Position numbers and translations under genes: made by a program. A DNA stretch of 64,000 bases from Littorina saxatilis (taxonomy: Eukaryota; Mollusca; Gastropoda; Littorinimorpha; Littorinidae). Below are positions 44,901-55,972 of the stretch, piece after piece; positions within the stretch are counted from its first letter, which is position 1, and every line of letters begins with the position of its first letter. The notes beneath the pieces are model-generated. The model had not been told where the DNA came from, ran no database searches, and was given only the letters and a program-made list of their open reading frames with translations. The DNA lies in NCBI RefSeq assembly GCF_037325665.1, contig NC_090245.1:48607269-48671268 (forward strand), read 5' to 3'.

Positions 44901-46085
44901 CCTTAGTTACTCAGTGTGGTTGCCAGTGAGCTATAAAGTCAGCATTTGTGGTTGCCGGTAAACTATAGTCACCATGTCTGGTTGCCAGTAAACTTAAGTT
45001 ACAGTGTGGTTGCAAGTAAGTTGTAGTCCCCATGTCTTGTTGCCGCAGTCATACGTGAGCTGTACCCTGGGTGTGGCCAATGTGGGATACATCTTCATCT
45101 GTTACGGTGTGGTGGACGCCCTCTGCTCCTTCACCTTCGGCCTGGTGGTGATCGTGGTCGGACACATACCCTTCTTTGTGCTCAGTGAGTAGCCATACCC
45201 TTTGGTACTGGTCAGTGTACGGGCCACAAGAAGCACTTGTACGGACGGTACGGGCGGGCAATAGCCCTTGAAAGTTCTGAAAATGTTCGTTTCATAAAAC
45301 CGAAAACGTTGCTGCTCGTCATTAGGCTTTGGGGGTTATAAGTTCATGTGACTTTCACGATCATTAAAAACGAATTAAAACTTCTTTGGACCCATCTGTC
45401 CATATAACGCACGATGTGTAAGTAGTAATTTAGCAACAGTCGGAGCCAGTTTTCAATAGTGGGCGTCACATACCTGATTTGTTGTGTTTGTGGTGCTTTT
45501 TTCTCCAGTGACTCTCATCCACGGATCTCTCCAGATAATCTTGTTGCTATGGATACCAGACCCAAACACGCCCATCTACTATTACGTCATTGCTGGCTTC
45601 TGGGGCATGGGTGATGCCGTCGTTCAGACACAGATCAACGGTACGTGTGACGTCACACTGACTATAATTATCTCTGTCTCTGTCTCCTGACGTGTTTTTC
45701 AGAATAATTTGATTAGTTAGAACATGTACTTAAGTGTTCATAATGTCATAGTATTTCGTCTGTTTGTTTTTTACACGCACCACCACTGTATAATTTCTCA
45801 TGATTGAGATAATAAAGTTAATTTGAGTTTATGAAGGTGTGGTGTCTGTGTGTCACAGCTCTGTACGGGGCGCTGTTCACGGACAACACGGAGGCAGCCT
45901 TCGCCAACTACCGTCTGTGGGAATCCATCGGCTTTGCCGCCACATACCTGTACCAGAACTCTCTGCGCACCAAGTACAAGCTCTACATCTGTCTCGCCTT
46001 CCTCGCCACCGGCATGGTTGGATACGCCATTGTGGAAGTCATGGAGAGGCGCAAGAAGTCGCGCAAAGCTGCCATCACCTCCTAA
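31517..46085 (+). CDS. UNC93A: UNC93-like membrane protein (UNC93A homologue), 8 coding exons
   Basis: Exons: 31517-31630, 39955-40121, 42083-42348, 43081-43226, 43695-43934, 45049-45184, 45509-45640, 45859-46085. All have AG/GT borders and matching phases and sum to 1428 bp, giving 475 residues; vertebrate UNC93A is about 457. The family is a major-facilitator-like multi-pass membrane protein, linked in worms to regulation of a potassium channel; the transported substrate is unknown. Visible marks are [20 protein letters not shown] (first helix, from residue 40), [37 protein letters not shown] and the ending [13 protein letters not shown]...[11 protein letters not shown]. Between helices, residues 200-225 hold three N-x-T sequons (N202, N206, N221), fitting a glycosylated outer loop. 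The start ATG has a good context (GCAGCCATGG) and is preceded by a likely 5'UTR acceptor at 31481-31485. The N-terminal 38 residues are hydrophilic. A tail-only paralogue lies upstream. Confidence 0.92.
31645..32240. mobile_element. Composite inverted-repeat MITE cluster in UNC93A intron 1
   Basis: GGCCCCGTTGACACAGCGCT at the left is mirrored by AGCTCTACG..CTGTGTGACGG..CC near 31980-32000. A second segment, ACTACATCACGACTGTAC to GTGTGACCGGGG (32011-32225), repeats the GTGGCCAATCGTGGGCC block in inverted form. So at least two related foldback elements are nested. It starts about 15 bp after the exon 1 donor. Non-coding. Confidence 0.55.
32590..32740. repeat. Dispersed repeat, copy 1 (second copy about 34170-34300)
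   Basis: TCTGGGGTCAATTGAGCTCA, then CAAAAAAATTACGTTCCTAA and CAAACGGAAGATATTAGC, recurs at 34190-34290 with small changes. Inside UNC93A intron 1. Family not recognised. Confidence 0.6.
32934..33789 (+). mobile_element. Family A2 helentron-like repeat, copy F6
   Basis: In UNC93A intron 1. It starts ATATTTAGTCAAGT after a T-run and ends ACTTGACTAAATAT and TCGC-CTTAC-GCGA, CTTGTT. A short deletion near the 3' end removes the segment encoding the usual TTCATTCTGTGAGTTCGAC phrase. Confidence 0.82.
33790..35930. other. UNC93A intron 1, repeat-rich and T-rich
   Basis: GAGTTACTTCCCTTCG, then GTCTCGTTCTATCACTGACA, occurs twice in direct order (34378 and 34818). AAGAAGCCCGCCCTTGGTAA at about 34447 is mirrored near 35155-35180. 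34985-35430 is poly-T/AT low complexity. No gene. 35780-35905 is a (CT)n/(GTCT)n tract. Confidence 0.5.
35937..36453 (+). pseudogene. LINE 3' end fragment (RT C-terminus and 3'UTR)
   Basis: [18 protein letters not shown] is encoded twice (about 35950-36003 and 36090-36143), separated by a CT/T-rich tract. S-Y-x-G-A-x-x-W-N-S-x-P is a common ending of CR1/L2-type LINE reverse transcriptases. The rest reads like a LINE 3'UTR: CGAGGGCCGGAT, AATAAATAAAGTTCAAAG. Truncated and non-functional, in UNC93A intron 1. Confidence 0.5.
36930..39952. repeat. 34-bp minisatellite filling the end of UNC93A intron 1
   Basis: About 85-90 units of TTAGACTGTTCCCCCTGTGT followed by GACGTARGATRATG, with variant units (CTCTTCCCCCTGTATAATG). 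The last unit runs directly into the acceptor GTGGTACAG of exon 2 at 39954, so the repeat's pyrimidine run may serve as the polypyrimidine tract. Each unit also carries TGACGT, half of a CRE site. Confidence 0.95.
40684..41684 (+). mobile_element. tRNA-derived SINE, interrupted by a LINE piece
   Basis: The head (40684-40751) has polymerase III boxes: GTGGCGTGGTGGTAAGAC (A box) and GAGTTCGAATCCC (B box). The body resumes at 41369 (GCGGCTGCCTGGTGGG) and ends in GAAGAAAAAGAAG. GTGTCA flanks both ends as a short target duplication. Without the insertion it would be about 385 bp. It lies in UNC93A intron 2. The tRNA-like fold has no proper 3' acceptor, so it is not a working tRNA gene. Confidence 0.8.
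40752..41357 (+). mobile_element. 5'-truncated LINE (RNase H and zinc-knuckle end) inside the SINE
   Basis: It encodes [20 protein letters not shown], the end of an RNase H domain. After a one-base frame change comes [20 protein letters not shown], then [18 protein letters not shown], a Cys/His tail, with the stop at 41335-41337. It ends in (GAA)n and is bounded by the 11-bp duplication GAATCCCAGCC (40741-40751 and 41358-41368). So it jumped into the SINE's B box. It is dead because of the truncation and frame change. Confidence 0.85.
41876..42009. repeat. Hairpin MITE just before UNC93A exon 3
   Basis: GCGAAAGTGGGTACCACCCA and GGGTCTGATTGGTT are mirrored by AACCAATCAGACCC and TGGTGGCACCCACTTTCGC, with arms of about 58 bp. 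It ends 74 bp before the exon 3 acceptor. Each arm has a CCAAT box (ATTGG/CCAAT). Confidence 0.85.
43395..43694. repeat. 26-bp-class minisatellite abutting the exon 5 acceptor
   Basis: Units of CGCTCAGGTGTGTCATAACA with a TTTTGT spacer run right to TTTTGTCGCTCAG|GTGCGC, the true acceptor of exon 5. Each unit repeats the acceptor and the first exon bases (CGCTCAG|GTG), so the array looks like tandem copies of the splice site. Confidence 0.85.
44310..45040. repeat. 30-bp minisatellite in UNC93A intron 5
   Basis: About two dozen units of AGTAAACCTAAGTCAGTGTG followed by TGTGGTTGCC. The array ends beside the exon 6 acceptor (TTGCCGCAG at 45040-45048). The 116-codon open frame through it is an artefact of the 30-bp period. 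Confidence 0.92.
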
Positions 46086-46583
46086 TTCGTACAGTGATCT
46101 CCAACCACTTGCCTTTATGTGTGACTCAACAACTACGGCAAGCCGTTCAGCTCAGCAGTTGTGGATAATGCTGATTCTATTATGGTTAACGCTAATTCAA
46201 GTTATGGTTAACCTGATACTAATTCAGTTATGGTATCAATATTTCAATTAGAGTTCATACTGATTCTGTTATGGTTACCGTTAACATTTTATTCAATTAT
46301 GGTTAATACTAATTCAGTTAAGGTTAACCCTAATTCCATTATGGTTGATTGTTATTCAGGTACGGTTAGCAGTTGTTATAGTTGTTGAGGTGCATGTGCT
46401 GACACGCAAATTGAAGGAACATGACGTGTAACTCGACAGGTAATGCCACTAACATAACTGATGAGCCGAACGGCTTGCCGTACAGAGAAACGCGCAATTA
46501 TTATCAAAGGAAGTGATGACTTGTCTCCAGGACTTTTTTTTCCTGTGTCCATATGGTAATCAGAACAGTTCGTATCTTTAGTT
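46086..46583. other. UNC93A 3' flank with TATGGTTAA repeats
   Basis: 46160-46370 contains loosely tandem TAATTCAGTTATGGTTAAC units. It probably includes the UNC93A 3'UTR. No clear polyadenylation signal close to the stop. Confidence 0.45.
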
Positions 46584-47092
46584 CCGGTGTAACACGAAAT
46601 TTGTACTCCACGAAAAATTGACTCCGGAGTAAAAATGTCGTACAACATTTTTACTCCGAGTACACCTGTCGTAAGAGAAAAGAACTCCCCAAGGGAAAAA
46701 AAATTACTCCCTCCACGAAATTTTAATCCCGCAATTTTAACTTCCAGTAAAAATCTCGCAAGCGAAAATGGGATGCGGGCGAAGGGATACTTCCAATATG
46801 GGATCTCGCGCAAACGAATGTCGCGCTACCCCTCCCTCCACCCCTTCCACCACCAGGACTAACAGGGGACAAGGGAGTAAAGTTGCGTACACCTGGCGTG
46901 GGAAGTGAATTGCTCGTGTTAGGGTGGAGTAATTTATTCGTTATTTATTCGTCAGGTAAGTAACATTTTCGTACGAAATGTTTACTCGGAACATACCTGT
47001 CGTGCGGAGATATTTTCCCGTGTTTTGGGGGAGTAAATTTTTCCTACGAAATTTTTACTCCGGGTTGGAGTAATTTTCTCGCGTTACACCGG
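46584..47092. mobile_element. MITE with CCGGTGTAAC ends
   Basis: CCGGTGTAACACGA at the left is mirrored by GCGTTACACCGG at the right. The inside is built of direct and inverted AAATTTTTACTCC motifs. 509 bp, non-coding, superfamily not assigned. Confidence 0.7.
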
Positions 47093-47196
47093 CTGTTAGT
47101 TGACTGTGTGTTGTCTACGTTTCTCACCTGTTAGTTTGTAGTGCGCGAGTCATTACTACCTTGCCATTTTTCATGACTTTGATGTAAATACTTTTT

Positions 47197-47263
47197 ATAT
47201 TTAGTCAAGTTTTGACTAAATATTTTAACATCGAGGGGGAATCGAAACGAGGGTCGTGGTGTA

Positions 47264-47305
<42 letters not shown>

Positions 47306-48078
47306 TGTGTGTGTGTGTGTGTGTGTGTAGAGCGATTCAGACTAAACTACTGGACCGATCTTTATGAAATTTGACATGAGAGTTCCTGGGTATGAAATCC
47401 CCGAACGTTTTTTTCATTTTTTTGATAAATGTCTTTGATGACGTCATATCCGGCTTTTCGTGAAAGTTGAGGCGGCACTGTCACGCCCTCATTTTTCAAC
47501 CAAATTGGTTGAAATTTTGGTCAAGTAATCTTCGACGAAGCCCGGACTTCGGTATTGTATTTCAGCTTGGTGGCTTAAAAATTAATTAATGACTTTGGTC
47601 ATTAAAAATCTGAAAATTGTAAAAAAAAAAAAAAATTTATAAAACGATCCAAATTTACGTTTATCTTATTCTCCATCATTTGCTGATTCCACAAACATAT
47701 AAATATGTTATATTCGGATTAAAAACAAGCTCTGAAAATTAAATATATAAAAATTATTATCAAAATTTTTTTTTCGAAATCAATTTAAAAACACTTTCAT
47801 CTTATTCCTTGTCGGTTCCTGATTCCAAAAACATATACATATGATATGTTTGGATTAAAAACACGCTCAGAAAGTTAAAACGAAGAGAGGTACAGAAAAG
47901 CGTGCTATCCTTCTCAGCGCAAGTACTACCCTGCTCTTCTTGTCAATTTCACTGCCTTTGCCGTGCGCGGTGGACTGACGATGCTACGGTCTTGCTGCGT
48001 TGCATTGCGTTCAGTTTCATTCTGTGAGTTCGACAGCTACTTGACTAAATATAGTATTTTCGCCTTACGCGACTTGTT
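47197..48078 (+). mobile_element. Family A2 helentron-like repeat, copy F7
   Basis: Full length: ATATTTAGTCAAGT start after a T-run, a long (TG)n, TGACGTCA, ACTTGACTAAATAT, hairpin TCGC-CTTAC-GCGA, CTTGTT. Confidence 0.85.
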
Positions 48079-48344
48079 GTTACATCTTTTCATGCTTCTC
48101 AGTGCATAATTATGTATAGGTAGCTACGGGTTTCAGTGGAACACTGTTTTGTACGGTTTAAACAATTTGCTATTTTTGTACAGCTTTTGGTATTCACTTT
48201 TGAGATACAATTGTAACCAATCATGCTTGATGTATTGCTGAATTGTTAATATTGATGAATCATACAATCAATACAATAGGCGAAGACAAACAAAATGTTA
48301 ACACTACCTCCCCCCCTCCCCCTTCGCTCCCCCCCCCCCCTTCA

Positions 48345-48636
<292 letters not shown>

Positions 48637-48871
48637 ATAACTGCTAAGTGTTGTTGTAATTATAATCTCTTCTGCCAGTGTACAGATATGCAATCGTGGC
48701 CAGTTTGGGTTTGTTTGGTAATTGGTTCAGGTACGTCAGGTCGTAATTCTTTTTAGCGAGCCGTGTGGCTGAGCAAATACAATCATGCACGTAGAGTACT
48801 GTTTCAGAGAGAACATTCCTACCTTTGCTTTCACATGTATGTAGCTTGAATGTCTTGACTACATCAAGTAG

Positions 48872-49695
48872 AACAAGTCGCGTAAGGCGAAATTACTACA
48901 TTTAGTCAAGCTGTGGAACTCACAGAATAAAACTGAACGCACTGCATTTTTTCACAATGACCGTAGTTCGCCGCTTGTGCAAAACGGAGTAAAACTGACG
49001 AGCCTGTTCAGCGCGGTAGTGGTTTCGCTGTGCTGCATAGCACGCTTTTCTGTACCTCTTTTCGTTTGAACTTTCTGGGCGTGTTTTTAATCCAAACATA
49101 TCATATCTATATATTTTTGCAATCAGGAACCGACAAGGAATAAGATGGAATTGTTTTTAAATCGATTTCGGAAATTTGATTTTGATAATAATTTTTATAT
49201 TTTTAATTTTCAGACCTTGTTTTTAATCCGAATATAACATATTTATATGTTTTTGGAATCAGAAAATGATGAAAAATAAGATGAACGTAAATTTGGATCG
49301 TTTTATAAAAAAAATAATTTTAATTACAATTTTCAGATTTTTAATGACCAAAGTCATTAATTAATTATTAAGCCACCAAGCTGAAATGCAATACGGAAGT
49401 CCGGCCTTTGTCGAAGATTCCTTGGCCAAAAAATGAGGGTGTGACCCTCAACTTTTACAAAAAGCCGGATATGACGTCATCAAAGACATTTATTGAAGAA
49501 AAGAAAATCCGTCCGGGGATGTCATACCCAGAAACTCTCATGTAAAATTTCATAAAGATCGGTCCAGTAGTTTACTCTCAATCGCTCTACACACACACAC
49601 GCACACACACAGACACACAGACACACATACACAACAACCCTCGTCTCGATTCCCCCTCCATGTTAAAACATTTAGTCAAAACTTGACTAAATGTA
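48872..49695 (-). mobile_element. Family A helentron-like repeat, copy R8 (diverged)
   Basis: On the minus strand: ACATTTAGTCAAGT start, (TG)n, TGACGTCA, CTTGACTAAATGT, hairpin, CTTGTT. It shares the AGCGCGGTAGTGGTTTCGC variant with F4, so it belongs to an older branch than F7. Confidence 0.82.
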
Positions 49696-49939
49696 ATAAA
49701 AGTAAAAACTCTCAAATGCATTATTCCGGCCGTTGCTTTGTTTATTTTTGTTCTTTCTCCTGAAATCCAACAGCAAAACCTTACCGGCATCTTGCAATCA
49801 TCAACGATTTTGAGAAGTGTTTGTCTTTCTGTCTTCTATAAAGACCACTGGGTCGACGTACTGTAAATGTAGCGTTTTGATTCGTCAATAATTTAAAGGT
49901 TCCAATAACCTACAATTCTTGTTTATAGTTATTCTTTTT

Positions 49940-50031
49940 ATATTTAGTCAAGTTTTGACTAAATATTTTAACATCGAGGGGGAATCGAAACGAGGGTCGT
50001 GGTGTATGTGCGTATGTGTGTGTGTGCGTGC

Positions 50032-50062
<31 letters not shown>

Positions 50063-50806
50063 GATTCAGACTAAACTACTGGACCGATCTTTATGAAATT
50101 TGACATGAGAGTTCCTGGGTATGAAATCCCCGAACGTTTTTTTCATTTTTTTGATAAATGTCTTTGATGACGTCATATCCGGCTTTTCGTGAAAGTTGAG
50201 GCGGCACTGTCACGCCCTCATTTTTCAACCAAATTGGTTGAAATTTTGGTCAAGTACTCTTCGACGAAGCCCGGGGTTCGGTATTGCATTTCAGCTTGGT
50301 GGCTTAAAAATTAATTAATGACTTTGGTCATTAAAAATCGGAAAATTGTAAAAAAAAATAAAAATTTATAAAACGATCCAAATTTACGTTTATCTTATTC
50401 TCCATCATTTGCTGATTCCAAAAACATATAAATATGTTATATTCGGATTAAAAACAAGCTCTGAAAATTAAATATATAAAAATTATTATCAAATTTTTTT
50501 TTTCGAAATCAATTTAAAAACACTTTCATCTTATTCCTTGTCGGTTCCTGATTCCAAAAATATATAGATATGATATGTTTGGATTAAAAACACGCTCAGA
50601 AAGTTAAAACGAAGAGAGGTACAGAAAAGCGTGCTATGCAGCATAGCGTAACCACTACCCCGCTCTTCTTGTCAATTTCACTGCCTATGCCGTGAGCGGT
50701 GGACCACGAGTATACGGTCTTGCTGCGTTGCATTGCGTTCAGTTTCATTCTGTGAGTTCGACAGCTACTTGACTAAATATTGTATTTTCGCCTTACGCGA
50801 CTTGTT
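49940..50806 (+). mobile_element. Family A2 helentron-like repeat, copy F9
   Basis: Full length, very close to F5, with matching ATATTTAG and CTAAATAT ends. It is followed directly by poly-C. Confidence 0.85.
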
Positions 50807-50816
50807 TCTACTTTCA

Positions 50817-50962
50817 CCCCCCCCCCCCCCCCCCCCCCCCACACACACACCTTTTTATCTTTTTATTTTCCTTAAAACATTCTTGTGTTGTTGTTTTTGC
50901 TATATATGTCGACTTGAAAACTATCGTCCTGGGGTGTGGGGGGGGGGGGGGGGGGGGGGGGG
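50817..50962. repeat. Poly-C and poly-G tracts facing each other
   Basis: A C-run of about 24 at 50817-50840, then 96 bp later a G-run of about 24 ending at 50962. The two could pair as a hairpin, and each could form a quadruplex or i-motif. The lengths are also prone to assembly error. Confidence 0.8.
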
Positions 50963-51518
50963 TACATAAGTTTCCCATTATGGCATTCGGCCATCTGTAG
51001 TGAGAGTGAATCGGTTTTTACATTTAGTCAAGTTTTGACTAAATGTTCTAACAAAGACGGGGAATCGAGACGAGGGTGGTGCTGTCTGAGTGTGTGAGTA
51101 TGTGTAGAGCGATTCAGAGAAAACTACAGAACCGATCTTCATGCATGAGAGTTCCTGAGAATAATATCCTCAGATGTTGTTTTAATTTTGTTGATAACTG
51201 ACTTATGACGTCATATCCGGGTGGTTTAAAAAAAAAGTGTGTGTAGTTTCCGGTAGTTTTTGATAAAATTGATTAACATTTCAGCAAAGCAATCTTCGAC
51301 GAAGCCCTGACTATGGGATTGCATTTCAGTTTGAAAGCTTAACATTTGATTAATGATCGAGTTTCAAATCTGAAAATTCTAATGAAAATTACAACTATAG
51401 TAATCGACCAAAAAATGATTTAATCTTATTCTGTATCATTGTGCGATTCCAAAAACATATAGATATGTTATGTTTGGATTTAAAACTTGACAAGCTCAGA
51501 AAGTTAAAAAAAAAAACC

Positions 51519-52393
51519 AACAAGTCGCGTAAGGCGAAAATACAACATTTAGTCAAGTAGCTGTCGAACTCACAGAATGAAACTGAACGCAATGCAACGC
51601 AGCAAGACCGTATACTCGTATCATCGTCAGTCCACCGCGCACGGCAAAGGCAGTGAAATTGACAAGAAGAGCGGGGTAGTAGTTGCGCTGAGAAGGATAG
51701 CACGCTTTTCTGTACCTCTCTTCGTTTTAACTTTCTGAGCGTGTTTTTAATCCAAACATATCATATCTATATGTTTTTGGAATCAGGAACCGACAAGGAA
51801 TAAGATAAAAGTGTTTTTAAATTGATTTGAAAAATTTAATTTTGATAATAATTTTTATATATTTAATTTTCAGAGCTTGTTTTTAATCCGAATATAACAT
51901 ATTTATATGTTTTTGGAATCAGCAAATGATGGAAAATAAGATGAACGTAAATTTGGATCGTTTTAGAAAAATATAAATTTTTTTACAATTTTCAGATTTT
52001 TAATGACCAAAGTCATTAATTAATTTTTAAGCCACCACGCTGAAATGCAATACCGAAGTCCGGGCTTCGTCGAAGACTACTTGACCAAAATTTCAACCAA
52101 TTTGGTTGAAAAGTGAGAGCGTGACAGTGCCGCCTCAACTTTCACGAAAAGTCGGATATGACGTCATCAAAGACATTTATCAAAAAAAGGAAAAACATGT
52201 TCGTGGATATCATACCCAGGAACTCTCATGTCAAATTTCATAAAGATCGGTCCAGTAGTTTGGTCTGAATCGCTCTACAAGCACGCACACACGCACGCAC
52301 ACACGCACACACGCACACACACACATACACCACGACCCTCGTTTCGATTCCCCCTCGATGTTAAAACATTTAGTCAAAACTTGACTAAATGTA
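51519..52393 (-). mobile_element. Family A helentron-like repeat, copy R11 (dimer unit)
   Basis: Full length on the minus strand, joined to R12 without a spacer at ACTAAATGTAACAAGTCG, the same junction as R1/R2. Confidence 0.82.
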
Positions 52394-53294
52394 ACAAGTC
52401 GCGTAAGGCGAAAATACAACATTTAGTCAAGTAGCTGTCGAACTCACAGAATGAAACTGAACGCAACGCAACACAGCAAGACCGTATACTCGTAGCATCG
52501 TCACTCCACCGCCCGTGGCAAAGGCAGTGCCAGTGGAATTGACAAGAAGAGCGGGGTATTCGTTGCGCTGAGAAGGATAGCACGCTTTTCTGTACCTCTC
52601 TTCGTTTTAACTTTCTGAGCGTGTTTTTAATCCAAACATATCATATCTATATGTTTGTGGAATCAGGAACCGACAAGGAATAAGATGAAAGTGTTTTTAA
52701 ATTGATTTCGAAAAAAAAATTTTGATAATAATTTTTATATATTTAATTTTCAGAGCTTGTTGTTATTCCTAATATAACATATTTATATGTTTTTGGAATC
52801 AGCAAAGGATGGAGAATAAGATGAACGTAAATTTGGATCGTTTTATAAAAAAAATTTTGTTTTAACAATTTTCAGATTTTTAATGACCAAAGTCATTAAT
52901 TAATTTTTAAGCCACCAAGCTGAAATGCAATACCGAAGTCCGGGCTTCGTGGAAGATTACTTGACCAAAATTTCAACCAATTTGGTTGAAAAATGAGGGC
53001 GTGACAGTGCCGCCCGAGTCAACTTTCACGAAAAGCCGGATATGACGTCATCAAAGACATTTATCAAAAAATGAAAAAAACGTTCGGGGATTTCATACCC
53101 AGGAACTCTCATGTCAAATTTCATAAAGATCGGTCCAGTAGTTTAGTCTGAATCGCTCTAGCTCTACACACACACACACAGACACACACACACACGACAC
53201 ACACGCACACACACACGCACGGACATACACCACGACCCTCGTCTCGATTCCCCCCTCTATGTTAAAACATTTAGTCAAAACTTGACTAAATGTA
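52394..53294 (-). mobile_element. Family A helentron-like repeat, copy R12 (dimer unit)
   Basis: Full length on the minus strand. Its (CA)n tract is enlarged and partly rearranged (CTCTAGCTCTACAC). It is the second half of the dimer inserted in the older F10/F13 copy. Confidence 0.82.
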
Positions 53295-53624
53295 AAAAGA
53301 AGAGAAAAAAGCGCGCTTTCCTGCTAAGCGCAAACATAACTGCGCTGTACTGGCTTGTCAACTTCAATGCATGTTCCACGTGAAAAGTGTCAGTAATTTC
53401 CTTGCCTTGGGGGATTGACGAAGCTACATTGCCTTGGTGAAAAAATGCAGTGCGTTCAGTTTCATTCTGTGAGTTTGACAGATTGACTAAATCGTATATA
53501 GTAATTTCGCCATGCGCGACTTGTTTCTTCGTTCATTTTGATCCAACTTCCTCGTTCTTGAGAACAATATTTATTATCAATTCAAGTATTCTTTGGTGGT
53601 CATGGGTAAAGAGAGACTGAGAGA

Positions 53625-53625
53625 G

Positions 53626-53711
<86 letters not shown>
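53625..53711. repeat. (GA)n microsatellite
   Basis: A pure AG run of about 80 bp, 370 bp upstream of the ACOT8 start codon. Confidence 0.96.
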
Positions 53712-53715
<4 letters not shown>

Positions 53716-53750
53716 CGTGTGTCTGTCTCAGTCTGTCTAAGTTACTAAGG

Positions 53751-54004
53751 CTAAGAGTTGGATTCCCTGTAGATGGAGTTCCTGGAGGGGGATTCCACAG
53801 GATTTAGTTCCTGTAGCGTGTCGCTGATATCGCTGAAAGTCACGTGATGCTTGGTGACATCGGTAGAATTTGATGTTTTTCAATCTTTTTTGATATTTCT
53901 TAGAAATTAGAGTATGGTTTGCAAGTTTTATTGAAAAACTCCACCCTGTGGGAACTCCATCTACAGGGAATCCCACTCTTTTGGTCGACACAGACCCCAT
54001 CAGC
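53751..54004. mobile_element. MITE upstream of ACOT8, possibly Mutator-like
   Basis: A perfect 22-bp inverted repeat, starting GATTCCCTGTAGATGGAGTT, lies at 53761-53782 and 53951-53972. GTTACTAAGG flanks the region at 53741-53750 and 54005-54014, which would be a 10-bp target duplication as in Mutator-type elements. It ends fewer than 80 bp before the ACOT8 start codon. Confidence 0.6.
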
Positions 54005-54081
54005 GTTACTAAGGGAGACAACTAAACCTGACTATATTTGGTAAGTGAATGGAGTCACCTCCCATCTAAGCAATAATCAAG

Positions 54082-54723
54082 ATGGCGACGAAGGCAACCA
54101 GCACTGCAGTGCAGACGACAGAGAACGACGAGGACCTTGAGAGTATAATCACAAAGTCGTTTTTAAATCTCGAGAAGATTGATGTAGATATTTACAGGTA
54201 ATGTTGTTTCTCTCATATTCTTGTCTCCCGTCTATTTCTTCAAATCAGCGCTGCAGATAGAATTGACAATTGTCAGTTCAGTGAGTGCTGAAATGGAATC
54301 GCAAATAATGTAGCCACTATAGTCTATAGCCATAGAAAACTGCAACTGCTCAGGTATCAAAGGTCGATTGAAACATTGAGGAAGACTGTCGGAGGATTCA
54401 AAATTGCATCGTCATTGTAGCGTAAGTGATATTGTAAGATCAGTAGGAATGTGGTGCAAATGCACTCAGTCACCGCAGTCAATGGTTCTAAAGCACCTCC
54501 CCTTTCGTACAAGTGTACCCGAAAGACAACCGGAGAAAGCGTGACGGAGTGACAGCTTAATTATCAGACTAGCCAAGCAATTTTGCCGAATCAGTCAATT
54601 CCTGTTTTAATTTAACTTGGTTTTTGTTTTAAAGTTTGCTTCAAGTGTTTGTTTGTTTGAGAAGGTAACAGACACACACGTACACAGCTCTCACACACAC
54701 ACACAGACAGACATGCAGACAGA

Positions 54724-54767
<44 letters not shown>

Positions 54768-54784
54768 GACAGACAGATATATAA

Positions 54785-54822
<38 letters not shown>

Positions 54823-55905
54823 CATCACAGCGACTGTGTAAACCGTACAAAGTCATTGTAAAGCTGAACAGTGTATTTGATGTGACCAGGAGTCAACACC
54901 TGTGGCAGCCTCGTGGCGGCCGTGCAGTGTTCGGCGGTCAAGTGGTGGGTCAAGCTCTGGCGGCCGCAGCTTACTCTGTCCCTGCTGACCACCACACTCA
55001 CAGCTTACACTGCTACTTCCTCAGACCTGGTACGTCACACATTCATTTTGGTGTCAAAGTCACATACCAACAATCAACGATTGCTTGCTGTTGTGATTTG
55101 AATTTTTTTTTTTTATTAATTAAATTAATTCATAAAAAAAATTGGGGGGTTAAAAAGCACTGGTGCCTTTTTAAGAACAGTGCTTTTTACAAAATGAATT
55201 TTTTTAACTCATTGTCTCCCAGGTATGAATATATCCGTACCCACTCATATGGCTCTATCTGACCAGGTATGGATATATCCTATATCCGCTCAGACCGTTA
55301 GCTTTAGTCGCTTCCTGTAACGTCCATATCTAACGCCTGCATTCCAGCGTGTTGACACACAGTTACTACACAGTTACTACAATTCTGAGTGACCTGCTGC
55401 AGCACAGCTGGTCTCGGCTTAAAACAAAATTGGTCAACATAGATGGGGTAGAAAGTGTTAAAAAAAAACACACACAAAAAACACCAGTGCACAGATAGCT
55501 TCCAGTTCCAGGCTTTTCATTTTTAATATGTGACTAAGTGGAGGATGGTCTTATCCAATTTAAAAACCTTGACCAGATCTGAGAGGGTGGGGCGGACTGT
55601 TTTCACAAGGCGGAATGGACCTTTTACATGACCACTAAATGCTTGTCTGAAGCAACTGCTGCTAATGCTTCAAAGAGGATCACTGAACTTGAAGATTCAA
55701 GCAAAACCAATATCCATTTCTCTCTTTCTGACTGTGTCACTCTGTATGTCTGAATGTTTGTTTGCTTGGTTTTTTTTCTGTCTTTCTGTCTACTTGTCTA
55801 TTTCTCTCTGTCTGTCTCTCTCTCTCTGTCTCTCTCTCTCTGTCTGTCTCTCTGTCTCTCTCTCTCTCTCTCACACACACACACTTACTCTCTCTCTCAC
55901 ACACA

Positions 55906-55972
<67 letters not shown>

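Larger units (their letters stand above)
51020..53524 (+). mobile_element. Old family A copy (F10/F13) split by a younger dimer
   Basis: 51020-51518 carries a diverged 5' part (ACATTTAGTCAAGT, CGGGGAATCGAGACGAGGG, ATGACGTCATATCCGG) up to CTCAGAAAGTTAAAA. 53295-53524 carries the rest, from AAGAAGAGAAAAAAGCGCGC to the hairpin TCGC-CATGC-GCGA and CTTGTT. The two halves meet exactly where the consensus continues, so R11/R12 jumped into its A-run. Confidence 0.75.
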
